Source of the DNA: Strigamia acuminata | Lineage: Eukaryota; Arthropoda; Chilopoda; Geophilomorpha; Linotaeniidae | Reading direction: 5' to 3' | NCBI GenBank assembly: GCA_949358305.1 | Contig: OX442322.1 | Location: 5,022,001-5,086,000 of the forward strand | DNA length: 64,000 nucleotides | Shown here: one piece after another, positions 30,807 through 40,229 of the stretch | Layout: each line of letters starts with the position of its first letter | Position numbering within the stretch: the stretch's first letter is position 1 | Made by a program: the position numbers and the translations under genes | Notes under the pieces: model-generated | The model's database searches: none | What the model was told of the DNA's origin: nothing | What the model saw: the letters and a program-made list of their open reading frames with translations, nothing else

Positions 30807-31128
30807 TGTTGTGTATTCATATAGAATTTGTAGTGACTTGTAAAAACAGTGGTTTGGAAAAACATCAGGTGGATAAAGAATTAGAGTCCATCTTTACAGG
30901 TGAGTAACAAAACATCAAGTGAAGGTTTATTCATACACCATGTGTCTTGTGTCATCACCAGAGCCACCTGTGGGCAACATATACAAGTTACATGTAAACA
31001 AAGGCTGTGATTGTCTTCACTGCCAAGTACAAATAGTGATACATTGATACATAATGCGGTAACCTGATAATACAATACAAGTATAAACATATGTACATAA
31101 TAGGTGATAAATACACGATATCTCAACA
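30807..31128 (-). repeat. 5' LTR of copia B (322 bp)
   Basis: Same boundaries and sequence as 25275-25596 with one substitution. It is followed on the right by the CACTT duplication at 31129-31133. Confidence 0.95.
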
Positions 31129-31654
31129 CACTTCACGTGTAGTTGAAATCCAGTATTGTTCTTTTCTCGAATTTCGTCTCGTTCTTCGAACGTCGTGTCG
31201 TTTCTCAAACTTTGCGTCGTGTCGTCTCCGTTGCACAAACTGTTCGCAAAATTGTCCATCGTTATTCACGTTATTTTCCTGGCGAATTGAATTCACACTT
31301 CGCGTGTGGTTGACTGGTCCAGTCGCCGTCGTATCGCCTACGTTTCCCAGCTGAAAATATCGTCGTGTTGACGATACGTATCGCACCTTGCGATACGTGG
31401 CCAAAAATTCCAAAAAAAAAGAAAACTTGTTTAAATAATATGTCTATTGTTATTATCGAACCCGGCAATGTTCCTGCACAGCTTGGCTTCCAATTGTCGA
31501 CTCGAAAAACGTGAAATCCAGGCAATAAGACAACTTGTTTACTTCTACCATGGGCGCCGCCATTTTGGATTTGGAGGAGAAAATTCACTGCTGACCTCTA
31601 AATGCATCAAAACCACTCTGGACACTTTTCCTGCATTATATCGGCCCATAACCT
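31129..31654 (-). other. copia A 5' leader, distal part, with PBS at 31643-31653
   Basis: This is the remainder of the copia A leader cut off by copia B. The PBS GGTTATGGGCC (minus) sits at 31643-31653, one base from the 5' LTR. The leader has the same CACTTCGCGTGTGGTTG-type segments as the copia B leader. Confidence 0.8.
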
Positions 31655-31970
31655 TGTTGAAACTCGTTGCTAACTTGTGTAAAATGCATGAATCCGCAAT
31701 GGTGTGAAAAAGATCCAGTTGAGCAATAAAGAGTCAGGTGTTTTCAGGTGTGAATCTAAACATAGATTGTTAGTTTATTGTCAAGTCATGTGACTCCCAA
31801 GGTATACAGAGCCACCTATAGGCATAATATATAATATATACATGTGAAATATGGCAAACACTCGTAACGTTAAATGCAACAACCAGTATAAATATACAGA
31901 ACAATGTAAAGCATTATAGCTTGATGATACGACATAAATATAGTAAATTGGCAAATATAACAATTCAACA
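31655..31970 (-). repeat. 5' LTR of copia A (316 bp)
   Basis: It matches 6503-6824 except for about five substitutions and a 6-bp deletion near ATAGTAAATTGG. On the right it is flanked by ATTTT (31971-31975), the partner of 6498-6502. Confidence 0.93.
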
Positions 31971-32035
31971 ATTTTAAAATCAACGCTATAGCTAAACCGC
32001 TTTCGTTTGTTTGTTGCTGTAGTAACCACGTCCAT
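31971..32035 (-). pseudogene. pogo/Tigger-like transposase, N-terminus (first half)
   Basis: On the minus strand ATG at 32035 opens a frame MDVVTTATNKRKRFSYSVDF, then KI at the target duplication. The rest of the ORF is at 6106-6502. Removing copia A and one ATTTT restores the frame, with the pattern basic stretch, YSVDFK, helix-turn-helix, that is usual at the start of pogo-family proteins. Confidence 0.72.
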
Positions 32036-32249
32036 TGTTGGAAAAAAACGAATACAGTCAAAGCTAACAAACACTGTGCACCGGTGAAGAAGTAAACGTA
32101 TAATGGGCGTATAATGGATGTTACCGATACGATAAAAAAAAAATTCGTATTCATTTACACCGGCATGCTGTTAAAAACGGGGTTTATCGGCATGCCGGTA
32201 ATACTCGCACTACACCGGCATGCGGCAATAGGCGGGGTAATACGGTAGA
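32036..32249 (-). repeat. 5' flank of the pogo-like gene with GGCATGC repeats
   Basis: The segment holds ACACCGGCATGC twice (32157-32168 and 32212-32223) and the palindrome CGGCATGCCG at 32188-32197. Repeated subterminal motifs upstream of a transposase ORF would fit transposase-binding sites of a DNA transposon. No terminal inverted repeat could be fixed. The right side joins truncated copia D gag near 32250. Confidence 0.45.
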
Positions 32250-32754
32250 TTGACTGGACAATTGACTGGTATTTCTGTGGCAGATATCTGATTAGTTGAA
32301 ACGCCTGGTACAAGTCTTCCAACTTGTGTTTCACATCCGCTAACTTTTTCGCAGCATTTCTGATTTTTGCCGCAAAAACTCCAATTGTCTTCGTCGTTGG
32401 ATCGTACTTCAGGCTGAAGAATTCGTCCAACAGTCGTATTATTCTTGCTCTCGAAACAGGTTCAAAGTTGGCCTTTAGTGTGTTCCAAGCTTTCTTGGCG
32501 TCGTCGATCCCGCTGAGCAATTCGTGATACTGCTCCTCTATCGAGTAGTAAATCAAGCTGAACGCCCTTCCTTGTCGTAGTTTGAAATCCGAGCGGTCCC
32601 GCCACGATGCTCTAGGTGCCAACGCCTCTTCTGTTCCATCGGTAAAAGCCCAGCATCCGTGATGCATCAAAAGCACTTTGATCTGCTGCTTCCAGCTGTC
32701 ATAGTTGGTTCTGTTCAATAATGTTATTTTCCTTTTCGGTTTGTCCGTGTCCAT
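32250..32754 (-). pseudogene. copia D gag, N-terminal fragment
   Basis: The frame starts at ATG 32754 (MDTDKPKRK) and matches copia B gag through QSIVQSIYR. After that the sequence changes to the GGCATGC-rich segment, and the frame closes at 32155 without meaning. It has no zinc knuckle or pol. It is a broken structural gene. Confidence 0.85.
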
Positions 32755-33415
32755 TGTATTTTAGGAAAATGAAGTCGTCAAACTGCGCACACACACACTT
32801 TTTCAGCAAAAACACTTTTCTCACTGTTACTCATGAAAGAATGTGCAATTTCATGAGGTTAGTGCGCTCCTTGTAGTTAAGTTAGTATGAAATCCTAACA
32901 CAGCACTAATCTAAGATATATATTCACAATATATTCATAAACAAAAGTTCTAGTCTTCTGAGTGTTGTGTTGACTTTTCCTCGTTTTAATGTCCTTTTCC
33001 GTCGTTTTGCGAATCCTTTTGGTTCACAGCTCGTTCACACTTCCCGTGTGGTTGCCGAGAATCGTCGTCCTCACGTATTTCTCGTTGAGTCGTTTTCTCG
33101 ACGAAAATTAACGACACGTCGACGATACGTATCGCACCTCGCGATATCCGACAAATCGTCCGAAAATGGGAAAAGTAAACTTATTAATGAAATGTTTAAT
33201 AAAGTCCGAACCCAATTAGTGTTCCTGCGTTGCTTGATGGTCAACAGTCGCTTGTAAATTCGTGGATCCTTGGCACAAACACAGGCTGCTCGCTTTTCTC
33301 ATGGGCGCCGCCATTTTGGATTTTGAGGAAAAACTTCACTGCCGACCTCCAAATGACTTGTAATGCTTCAAACTCACTCCGGACGTTTTTCTTTGGTTAT
33401 AAAGGCTTATAACCT

Positions 33416-33734
33416 TGTTGAATCGTAGTGGAGAATGGTGTGGATTCACTAATTCCGCAGTGGTGTGAAAAAACCCCGTTTGTAGAAAGAAATACACGAG
33501 ATCTTAAATGGTTTAAAGCAAAACATAAAGTGAGTGTTTATTCTGATGTCACGTGACTTCCACCGGTATACAGTGCCACCTATTGGCATGACATGGTAAT
33601 AACACACTAGAATGATCGCAAATACTCGTAATGTTAAATGCGAACATAAACAAATACATATACATATGTGAGAACAATGTTGATTGATAAAACGATATAA
33701 TTACAGCAAGATTAATAAACACAATAAGCTAACA
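33416..33734 (-). repeat. 5' LTR of copia D (about 319 bp)
   Basis: On the minus strand it starts TGTTAGCTTATTG and ends ACGATTCAACA. It aligns with the copia A LTR in the segments TTATCAA, ACATTGTTCT and GCATTTAACATTACGAGT. The boundary at 33734 is inferred from length and the TG start. Confidence 0.65.
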
Positions 33735-35160
33735 ATTTCACCTTCATTAGTACAAAGAGTATTATTTGCGTGTCACGGACATCCATTAAGTGGACATGCT
33801 GGGATGAGTAAGACGCTCGAACGAGCAAAACTTATATATTACTGGCCGAAAATGAATAAAGATACTCGCAATTACGTTCGTAGTTGTATTCATTGCCAGC
33901 AATACAAGCCCTGTCAGCATAAGAAACATAGAGCGAGTTATACTCCTCACAACATGTCGTATCCATGGGAAGTAATCTGCATTGATTTAATGGGACCCAA
34001 ACCGACAGGGAGACACCAATATAGATTCGTATTAGTAATTATCGATCAATGTACAAAATGACTAGAGTTATTCTCTTTAAGTAAGGTATCTAGTAAATCT
34101 ATAGTAAATAGGTAAGGAGAAGTGATTCATAGATGGGGATACCCAAAGAAAATTGTTAGTGATAACGGGAGCGAATTCATATCCACGATTTATGAAGAAG
34201 TTTTGTAAAAAACACAACATCAAAATGGCTCATGTGAGTCCATATCATGCTCAGGCCAACCCCACAGAAAGGGCCAATAGAGACATCAAGATAATGTTAG
34301 CCCTTTATTCTGACATTCACTTTCATTGGCCAAGATTCTTAAACGAATTTGTATTTGCCTCAAGAACGACTAAGTCCGAAGCGACAGGTGCGACGCCATT
34401 TTTATTGAACACGGGAAGAAATGTACCACTTCCATTTGATCCACGGATCATTCAACATGCAAATGCATTTGACAAAAATAACCCAGAAAAGTATGTGTAT
34501 AATTTACTTGGAATTTTACGTCGGGCACATCAAGAGATGCACCTGCGGATTCAAGCAAATTATGAGCGACACGATAAGATTCACAGAAATAAATTCCATA
34601 TTTGTGAATATTCAGTCGGAGATTTGGTGTGGAAAGTTACTCACATCTTATCTAACAAGGAGAAAGGAATTACTAAAGGTTTCGCAGAAAAACGAGACAG
34701 ACCGTGGGAAATCACGGAAGTTTTGCCAGGAGGTGCATATAAATTGAAGAAGTTAGTTGATGGCTCAATAGAACCATCGATAAATACTGATGACCTCTCA
34801 CCTTATATGCCATCTTATCCAATTGAGACTTAAACACTCGACCAAAAGAGTGGAAAAGTAGAAAATCACCCAAACCCCGATTGGATGAACGAAGGATCAA
34901 TCATGAATAATTCAAATGAATTAAGCAAACAAGAATTAGGAACTAATTCTGCTAATATGGAAATAGATCCAGTAGAAATTACAACACCCGCTTCAAATAA
35001 AGGTGACATAGTAATTCACAATCCAAAGCATGATTATAATCCTAGAAAAAGGAAAAGAAGTTGTGAACCTCCACAACTACAGCCTCGTGCGAAGCAAATT
35101 CTTACGTCAGATCAAGAATATACGACAGATTTCGTACATTTGATTCAAGATCGCCGCTAA
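33735..35160 (+). pseudogene. gypsy G3 pol: integrase and C-terminal tail, broken
   Basis: This remnant starts within the integrase HHCC finger (CHGHPLSGHAG...CIHCQQY). It continues through the catalytic Asp in CIDLMGPKP, then a stop after IIDQCTK (34059-34061) and a frameshift in the segment with SDNGSEF. A second open frame, 34153-34833, holds NPTERANRDIK and the GPY-like end (LVWKVTHILSN). A TAA at 34831 is followed by the same frame, open to 35160, with the basic tail typical of G1 and G2. It is of the same clade as G1/G2 but clearly inactive. The protease, RT and RNase H are missing, cut off at the copia D LTR. Confidence 0.85.
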
Positions 35161-35962
35161 AATATAGCAAAAGTTTAAATAAAAATCGAATATTTAAATA
35201 TCGGGTCACTTTTAACCCACAAATAAAACTTCATGATTAAAATATAACCAACATAGAAGTGTATTGAAAAATACCCCGGGTAGAGAGTACAAGATTTGTT
35301 CTCTAGTAAGTTCTCACACACATGTGCGAGACAGTTTGACACGTGTACCGATAGGCAAGTTCGTCGCAATTTTCTTCCAAGAAAACTCGAGATTCTGAGT
35401 AAGACCTGTTTATTACACGAATAAAACTCGGAAACCAGGTATCCGAATATAATTTTATAACCCATTCTTGGTAGTAAGGACAAGGAAAACTTCGGCGATT
35501 AAAATCGACCAAAGTAGAAACCACGTGACCTCAACTAAGGAAAGATTTCTTCCGTCGAAGAAAAAACAGGATATCAACCCGTCAGTTCGACGTTGACAGG
35601 AATAGTCACGTGTAAGTAACGATAAAATTAATATATCAATAGATATTAACAACCACTTGTATAAATTTAGAATTTATAAATTTGCGGAGAATACCTTCGT
35701 TCAGTAACGCGTATTTTCGGGACTTCTTCAATTAAAAGTTAACACCCGAGCATCAGCTATACCTACATTGGATTCTTGGATCCTTAGTGTAAGTATTTCA
35801 AAAAATTCTATCGAATAATTACGAGTAAATAAACTCGCACGCACTTCGGGAATAATGTATATCGAAACCATCGAGGACAGTTACGATTTTTCCCGATAGA
35901 TAGCGCCAAAATTTTTTCAAAAACAAGAAAGATTGTATTTTATTTCATTTTCCTTTAGAAAA
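35161..35962 (+). other. G3 pol to next-ORF spacer
   Basis: No coding frame of note. It is AT-rich and parallels the spacers of G1 and G2. It ends in a pyrimidine-rich run and TTTCCTTTAG immediately before AAAAATG at 35963, which would serve as a 3' splice site. The repeated CCCGTAGC motif of G1/G2 is not seen here. Confidence 0.5.
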
Positions 35963-36355
35963 ATGGGAAAGAAGATAGAAAAGAAAAGGAAGTACGTGCT
36001 GATTGAGTCCTCCTCATCTGATGAGGAAGTGACAACACCTCCTACAGCCGCGGCTGTATTTGTGGAAGAGTGTCCCAAGACACGTGTGATCATAAACGCA
36101 CGAGGCTGGGACATTCTGAGTTGGGCACGCGAACACCCCGAATTGCTCCCCGCCGAACTCGGTCCACCAGGAATTCCTACGCTACATGAGGAACCCGCAA
36201 AGAAAGAGTCGACAGTGAAACAATTCGTTATCCCGAAGATAGCCAGAAAAACGGATGATTTCAGCCGAAACAATCCGTCAGTGGAAGTAAATCAGCCGGG
36301 TACCAGCCAGAAACAAACTGTGGAGATTGTACTGTTACGTGGATTCCGGGCCTGA
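35963..36355 (+). CDS. small ORF downstream of G3 pol, possible third ORF (truncated)
   Basis: The ATG at 35963 follows a splice-acceptor-like CCTTTAG. The 130-residue product starts with a basic stretch (KKIEKKRK), has an acidic serine run (IESSSSDEE) and a middle segment RVIINARGWDILSWAREHP, and ends after EIVLLRGFRA. I do not recognise it, and it does not visibly align with the third ORFs of G1/G2. Position and acceptor suggest a third ORF of G3, perhaps cut near 36330, where composition changes. Confidence 0.45.
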   Translation: MGKKIEKKRKYVLIESSSSDEEVTTPPTAAAVFVEECPKTRVIINARGWDILSWAREHPELLPAELGPPGIPTLHEEPAKKESTVKQFVIPKIARKTDDFSRNNPSVEVNQPGTSQKQTVEIVLLRGFRA

Positions 36356-38074
36356 TCAGGTTTCCACGCAACGTGTTTTCTATTTGGGGTTTCTGAGTGT
36401 GACAGGAAAGGATGAGATTGGTTTTATGCTTTAAATTCAATTCAGTTTTATTTGACCGGACAAACAAAGTTTGTTCGATCCCTTTTAAATTCAGTTACAT
36501 TTATTCTCAAACAGGTCAGAATGTTATTTGGATAAACTATCATTTTACATTTATCAAATGTACAACCTTTATTGATTGGGTTATGAAACAACTGTGTGAT
36601 AATCTAACTTTGGGTTCAATTGTTGCAGTTTATAGTCGGCAGCCGCTCTCTTTATTGAGGCGACATTAGACTCTCTAGTTCCTGAAAAGCAAAAGTGATT
36701 AGAGGCCTGTCTTAGTGCGGGCTCCTTATTTATAGCAAATCTGCCATAAACCCCATAATTGAATTGATCGGTCCATCACATGGCGATGACGGATTCCAGC
36801 CGTCAGCGCCATCTGTGGCCGAAATTTAGCAACATTTAACCAATAATGGATCGAATTACGTGTTACGAATCGCGCATTAATTGGCACGGTTCGTACACGT
36901 GACAACTCCCTTTTTTGCTGTGTTTTGGACCCCAAAATACAAATTTCGGTACCAGACAGGTGTCTTTTAAATCGGACATTCTTAAGAAATGTTCGGCTAC
37001 TTCTACCCTTCATAAGTTATCACTCAGTTGTTTCATTATTATCACACAAACTTAAATCATTCTGGAGTTGACTTTACTTCCTTTTATTCCAATGTTACCA
37101 TTCCAATTAAATCATAAAAAAAAATAATTCAACTTAAACTATCTTAATATCACTAATACAATTTTTGCTTTTCCATTATTTATTTTTACATGTTTGAAAA
37201 GTCTAACAAAAAAACATAAATCAAAAGAAAAATTTTGTCAAAATGAAATTATCAAAATCAAAGTTCATATTTTTGCACAACACTCAAAATCATTCACACT
37301 ACAAACAAGCATTTTCATAATAAATTACAACTCTTAACAATTCTCCAAAGTGGGAATAAACAAATTCAAAAATATTTTTCCTATTTCTCTAATTTTCTTT
37401 AAAATTAACAATACCGTTAAAACATCAACACATTTCAATTATTTACAACAATTAACTCTTATTTACATTCAATCAAAATTATGCCGTGAAATATTTACAT
37501 TAAATTTATCAAAAATTTCATCACAAAATATTTACAGTTTGTCAAAATCAATTCAAATTTATTCATTTTCAACAAAATTCGCAATTATTTATTTTCATCG
37601 CATCCCTCGAACACTCGTGTCATTACTATTAATTTTCGATTATTTCTAATTTTTATCCTATTTAATAAACCTAATTAAATTCAGTGCAGATGGCGAAGGT
37701 TGCGATTGGTCCTTTCACGTTCCCGGCCATTCGCACCATTGTTTATTTTAATTCCTTTTATATTCTAAAATTATTTTATTTCACAACAATATTTTATCAA
37801 ATTCAATCTTCAACTATTTAAGATTTAGTCTAGAATGTTTTCACCTAATTAATATTCGACACAAGTGAGGAAAATGGCGATGAATTTTAATTCGCGAAAT
37901 TCGTTCATAAGGACGTTAAAAACATCACAATTCATTTCTAAAATCACCTATAATTATTCAACACACTTACACAAACCTTGTATAACTCAATTTCAAACAC
38001 AAAATGTCAATATAAATATCAAAAGTTTTTGTTTTCTGGGTCACGCTATTAGTTTGCGTTCACCGTAGACAAAA
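36356..38074. other. AT-rich stretch, no gene seen
   Basis: No credible coding frame. The left part (36660-37015) is less AT-rich and contains AGCGCCATCTGTGG near 36808. The right part is strongly AT-rich and would lie 3' of the G4 integrase on the minus strand, so it may hold the G4 3' end. No LTR pair was found. Confidence 0.4.
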
Positions 38075-39166
38075 TCAATAGAAGTGGCGATAGTCTTTTC
38101 GCTTACGCGGTCTGAGTCTGCGCGATCGGAAATCGTTGGTTTGTGAACTCGCGCCATCTAGTGGCGGGTTTTGAAGTTGGTTTTCATTCGTTTTCACCGT
38201 AGGCTGTGGTTCAAACAGTGATTTTAAAGAAATTTGTTCTGTATCATCTATATATTGTTCTTTTGGCTTGATTTTTGTTGTTTTCACTGGTTTTTCTGTG
38301 TTTTCAACTACAATTTCACCTTTTGTACTGATTTTTTTCACTTTATCAGCAAATTTTACTTTCTTTTCTGGCATATCTTTCAGAACTTCATCTATTTCTT
38401 CCTCAATTCGTTCCTTATATGGCTTTAACCTTTCTACATTCACTATATCACTTTTCTTTCTTGTTGAATTGATGATTTCATAGTCATTAGGTGCAGTTCT
38501 TCGCACAATTTCATACGGGCCGGAAAATTGCGGTAAAAGCTTCTCTGACAAGCCAACTTTTCTGTTGATGGTTTTCAGATAAACCAATTCACCTGGTTCA
38601 AATTCTTTGTTGACTCTATCTTCATCAAACCTTTTCTTACTTTTTGCAGATTGTTTTTCAAGTCTTTCATTTGCAATCTTCCTGGCTGCTCGAATGAATT
38701 TTGCTGTTCTGAGGGTAAATTCTTTCTGTGGAAAGTCCAAATTAACATCTACTGTCAAATCCACATCATATCCACGAAGTAAATAGTGTGGTGTATATCC
38801 TGTTGTTTCATGGACGGCCGTGTTGTAAGAAAACAGAAGAAATGGAAGAAATTTGTCCCAATCAGTATGTTCATCATTGACGTAACTTTGCAACATTTTT
38901 GCGAATGTCGCATTAAATCTCTCAGTCAATCCGTTTGTTCTTGGATGGTATCCTGACGTAGTTTTATGCAAACTTTTAAACATATTTGAGACTTCCTCGA
39001 CCATTTTATTCCTGTATTCCGTTCCACGGTCGCTTAGAATTTCTCTTGGACTGCCCTCTTTCAGAATAACTTCGTAAAGCAATGTTTTTGCTGCTTCTAA
39101 TGCCGTAGCTGCTGCTGCTGGTCTAGCTATTGCATTTCTAGAAAGATAATCAGTTACTACAAAAAC
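38075..39166 (-). pseudogene. gypsy G4 integrase, C-terminal part
   Basis: An open frame on the minus strand enters from the G2 5' LTR at 39166. It contains FVVTDYLSRN, the second catalytic Asp in LSDRGTEYRN and the Glu in NGLTERFN, an FSYNTAVHETTG motif, and a GPY-like domain (QFSGPYEIVRR). A long Lys-rich tail ends in RRLRPRKRKDY. The first catalytic Asp is missing because the gene is cut. It is a different gypsy lineage from G1-G3. The missing N-terminal part is not found right of G2. Confidence 0.88.
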
Positions 39167-40161
39167 TGTGGTGACCCGACTGGGGTGGGGCACGAAGAGT
39201 TTCTCTCGTGGCCTACATACGGGTAAAGAGGGGGAGTCGCACGCGCACCTCCCTTCCCTCAGAGCATTGACATCCAGTCAATGGACGGGCGTCTGCCCTG
39301 GGGGAGTGGGGGAGATTCGTCTTCTCCACTATTGGGTGGCTTTAGTCACCTGTCACCCCCCGCTTTGTGCAAAGGAATTCGCCTTGCACTGAGCGGGGAG
39401 AACCAACACAAAAATCAACCAAGATACACGTAAAAGCCAAACGTCCTAAAACGATCAAGCCTAAGTACAAAGACTTCAGGAGTGACCTAGGACAAGGGAC
39501 TTCCAACGTGAGTACGATTGATTTGTGTTAACCTCCGCAGAGTAACCTGCGAAACAAGATTACCACACTATTTTAGCAAGCCAGCTAGAAATAGTAAACC
39601 TACTCCAATTTAGCGAGTTGTGCAGACAAACGGTCGCACAAGCCTAAATTGCAGTAACCACGACGAGCGTTCCCGCCGCTGTGTGTATCGCCGGGAACCA
39701 CCAAGCGTCCGCCGCTGTGTGATCGCCGGACACCTAAACAAAACCCTAAACCTAGACAACAGACCAGAAGTAAGACCTTTTAGGCATTCACTCGCGCCCG
39801 ACCAGCGTGAGCCCGAAGGACCGAACAAGAAACGTGAGACGAGGACGCCATTCATTGCCACGCCGGCCCAAGACGACACCACGTTGCCACGCGGACGCCA
39901 TCTTGGATCCAGAGCGCCAACAAAGGACGACCTCGACCAGTTTCCCGCCAACTTCACACACTTTACCTTTTACCCTTATTCCTTTACATATTTTATACCT
40001 TTTACCTGTACATTCCCGTATAATAAATACATTTATTATATTTACCTTTTACATTGTTTGCCGTGTTACATTATTTGGGTAACCGCTTGAGTAAAGCGGT
40101 ATTGTGAGATTAGAGAGTGACTCATACCACGAGTTAGCGACAGTGAGAGTTGAGCGCGACA
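39167..40161 (+). repeat. 5' LTR of gypsy G2 (995 bp)
   Basis: Starts TGTGGTGACCCGACTGGG and ends TTGAGCGCGACA. It has AATAAA-like sequence near 40021. Same length as the 3' LTR. Confidence 0.95.
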
Positions 40162-40163
40162 CG

Positions 40164-40181
40164 TGGGGGCCTGTCCGGGAT
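40164..40181 (+). promoter_or_regulatory. primer-binding site of gypsy G2
   Basis: TGGGGGCCTGTCCGGGAT lies two bases after the LTR, identical to the G1 site. It is the tRNA-Pro-like PBS with two differences from the retroviral form. Confidence 0.75.
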
Positions 40182-40229
40182 CGATTTAAACGACTCGAAT
40201 AGAACTTGAGATCATTCTCATACCCAAAA

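Larger units (their letters stand above)
25275..31128 (-). mobile_element. Ty1/copia element B, apparently intact
   Basis: This 5854-bp element has 322-bp LTRs (25275-25596 and 30807-31128) that differ at one position that I can see. It is flanked by CACTT (25270-25274 and 31129-31133). It contains a PBS, a leader of about 0.7 kb, one uninterrupted 1492-codon gag-pol frame with YVDD, and a PPT. It inserted into the 5' UTR of copia A, in the same orientation. By LTR identity it is much younger than copia A and may be active. Confidence 0.96.
6503..31970 (-). mobile_element. Ty1/copia element A with nested insertions
   Basis: Copia A runs on the minus strand from its 5' LTR (31655-31970) to its 3' LTR (6503-6824). 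It is flanked by ATTTT at 6498-6502 and 31971-31975, a 5-bp target duplication. Its 5' UTR is split at 25274/31129 by copia B, and its integrase region is split at 9558/23321 by element X, which itself contains gypsy G1. Removing the inserts leaves about 6 kb. The LTRs differ at about five positions plus a 6-bp indel. Gag has a deletion, the integrase region a nonsense codon and a second deletion, and the reverse transcriptase carries YVND. It is inactive. Confidence 0.93.
32250..33734 (-). mobile_element. Ty1/copia element D, 5' part only
   Basis: Copia D holds a 5' LTR (33416-33734), a degenerate PBS (GGTTATAAGCC on the minus strand, 33404-33414), a leader and the first 168 or so codons of gag. 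It belongs to the same group as copia A and B. It is cut at its gag by the pogo-related segment. On the right it abuts a gypsy integrase (33735 onward), into which it probably inserted. Confidence 0.8.
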
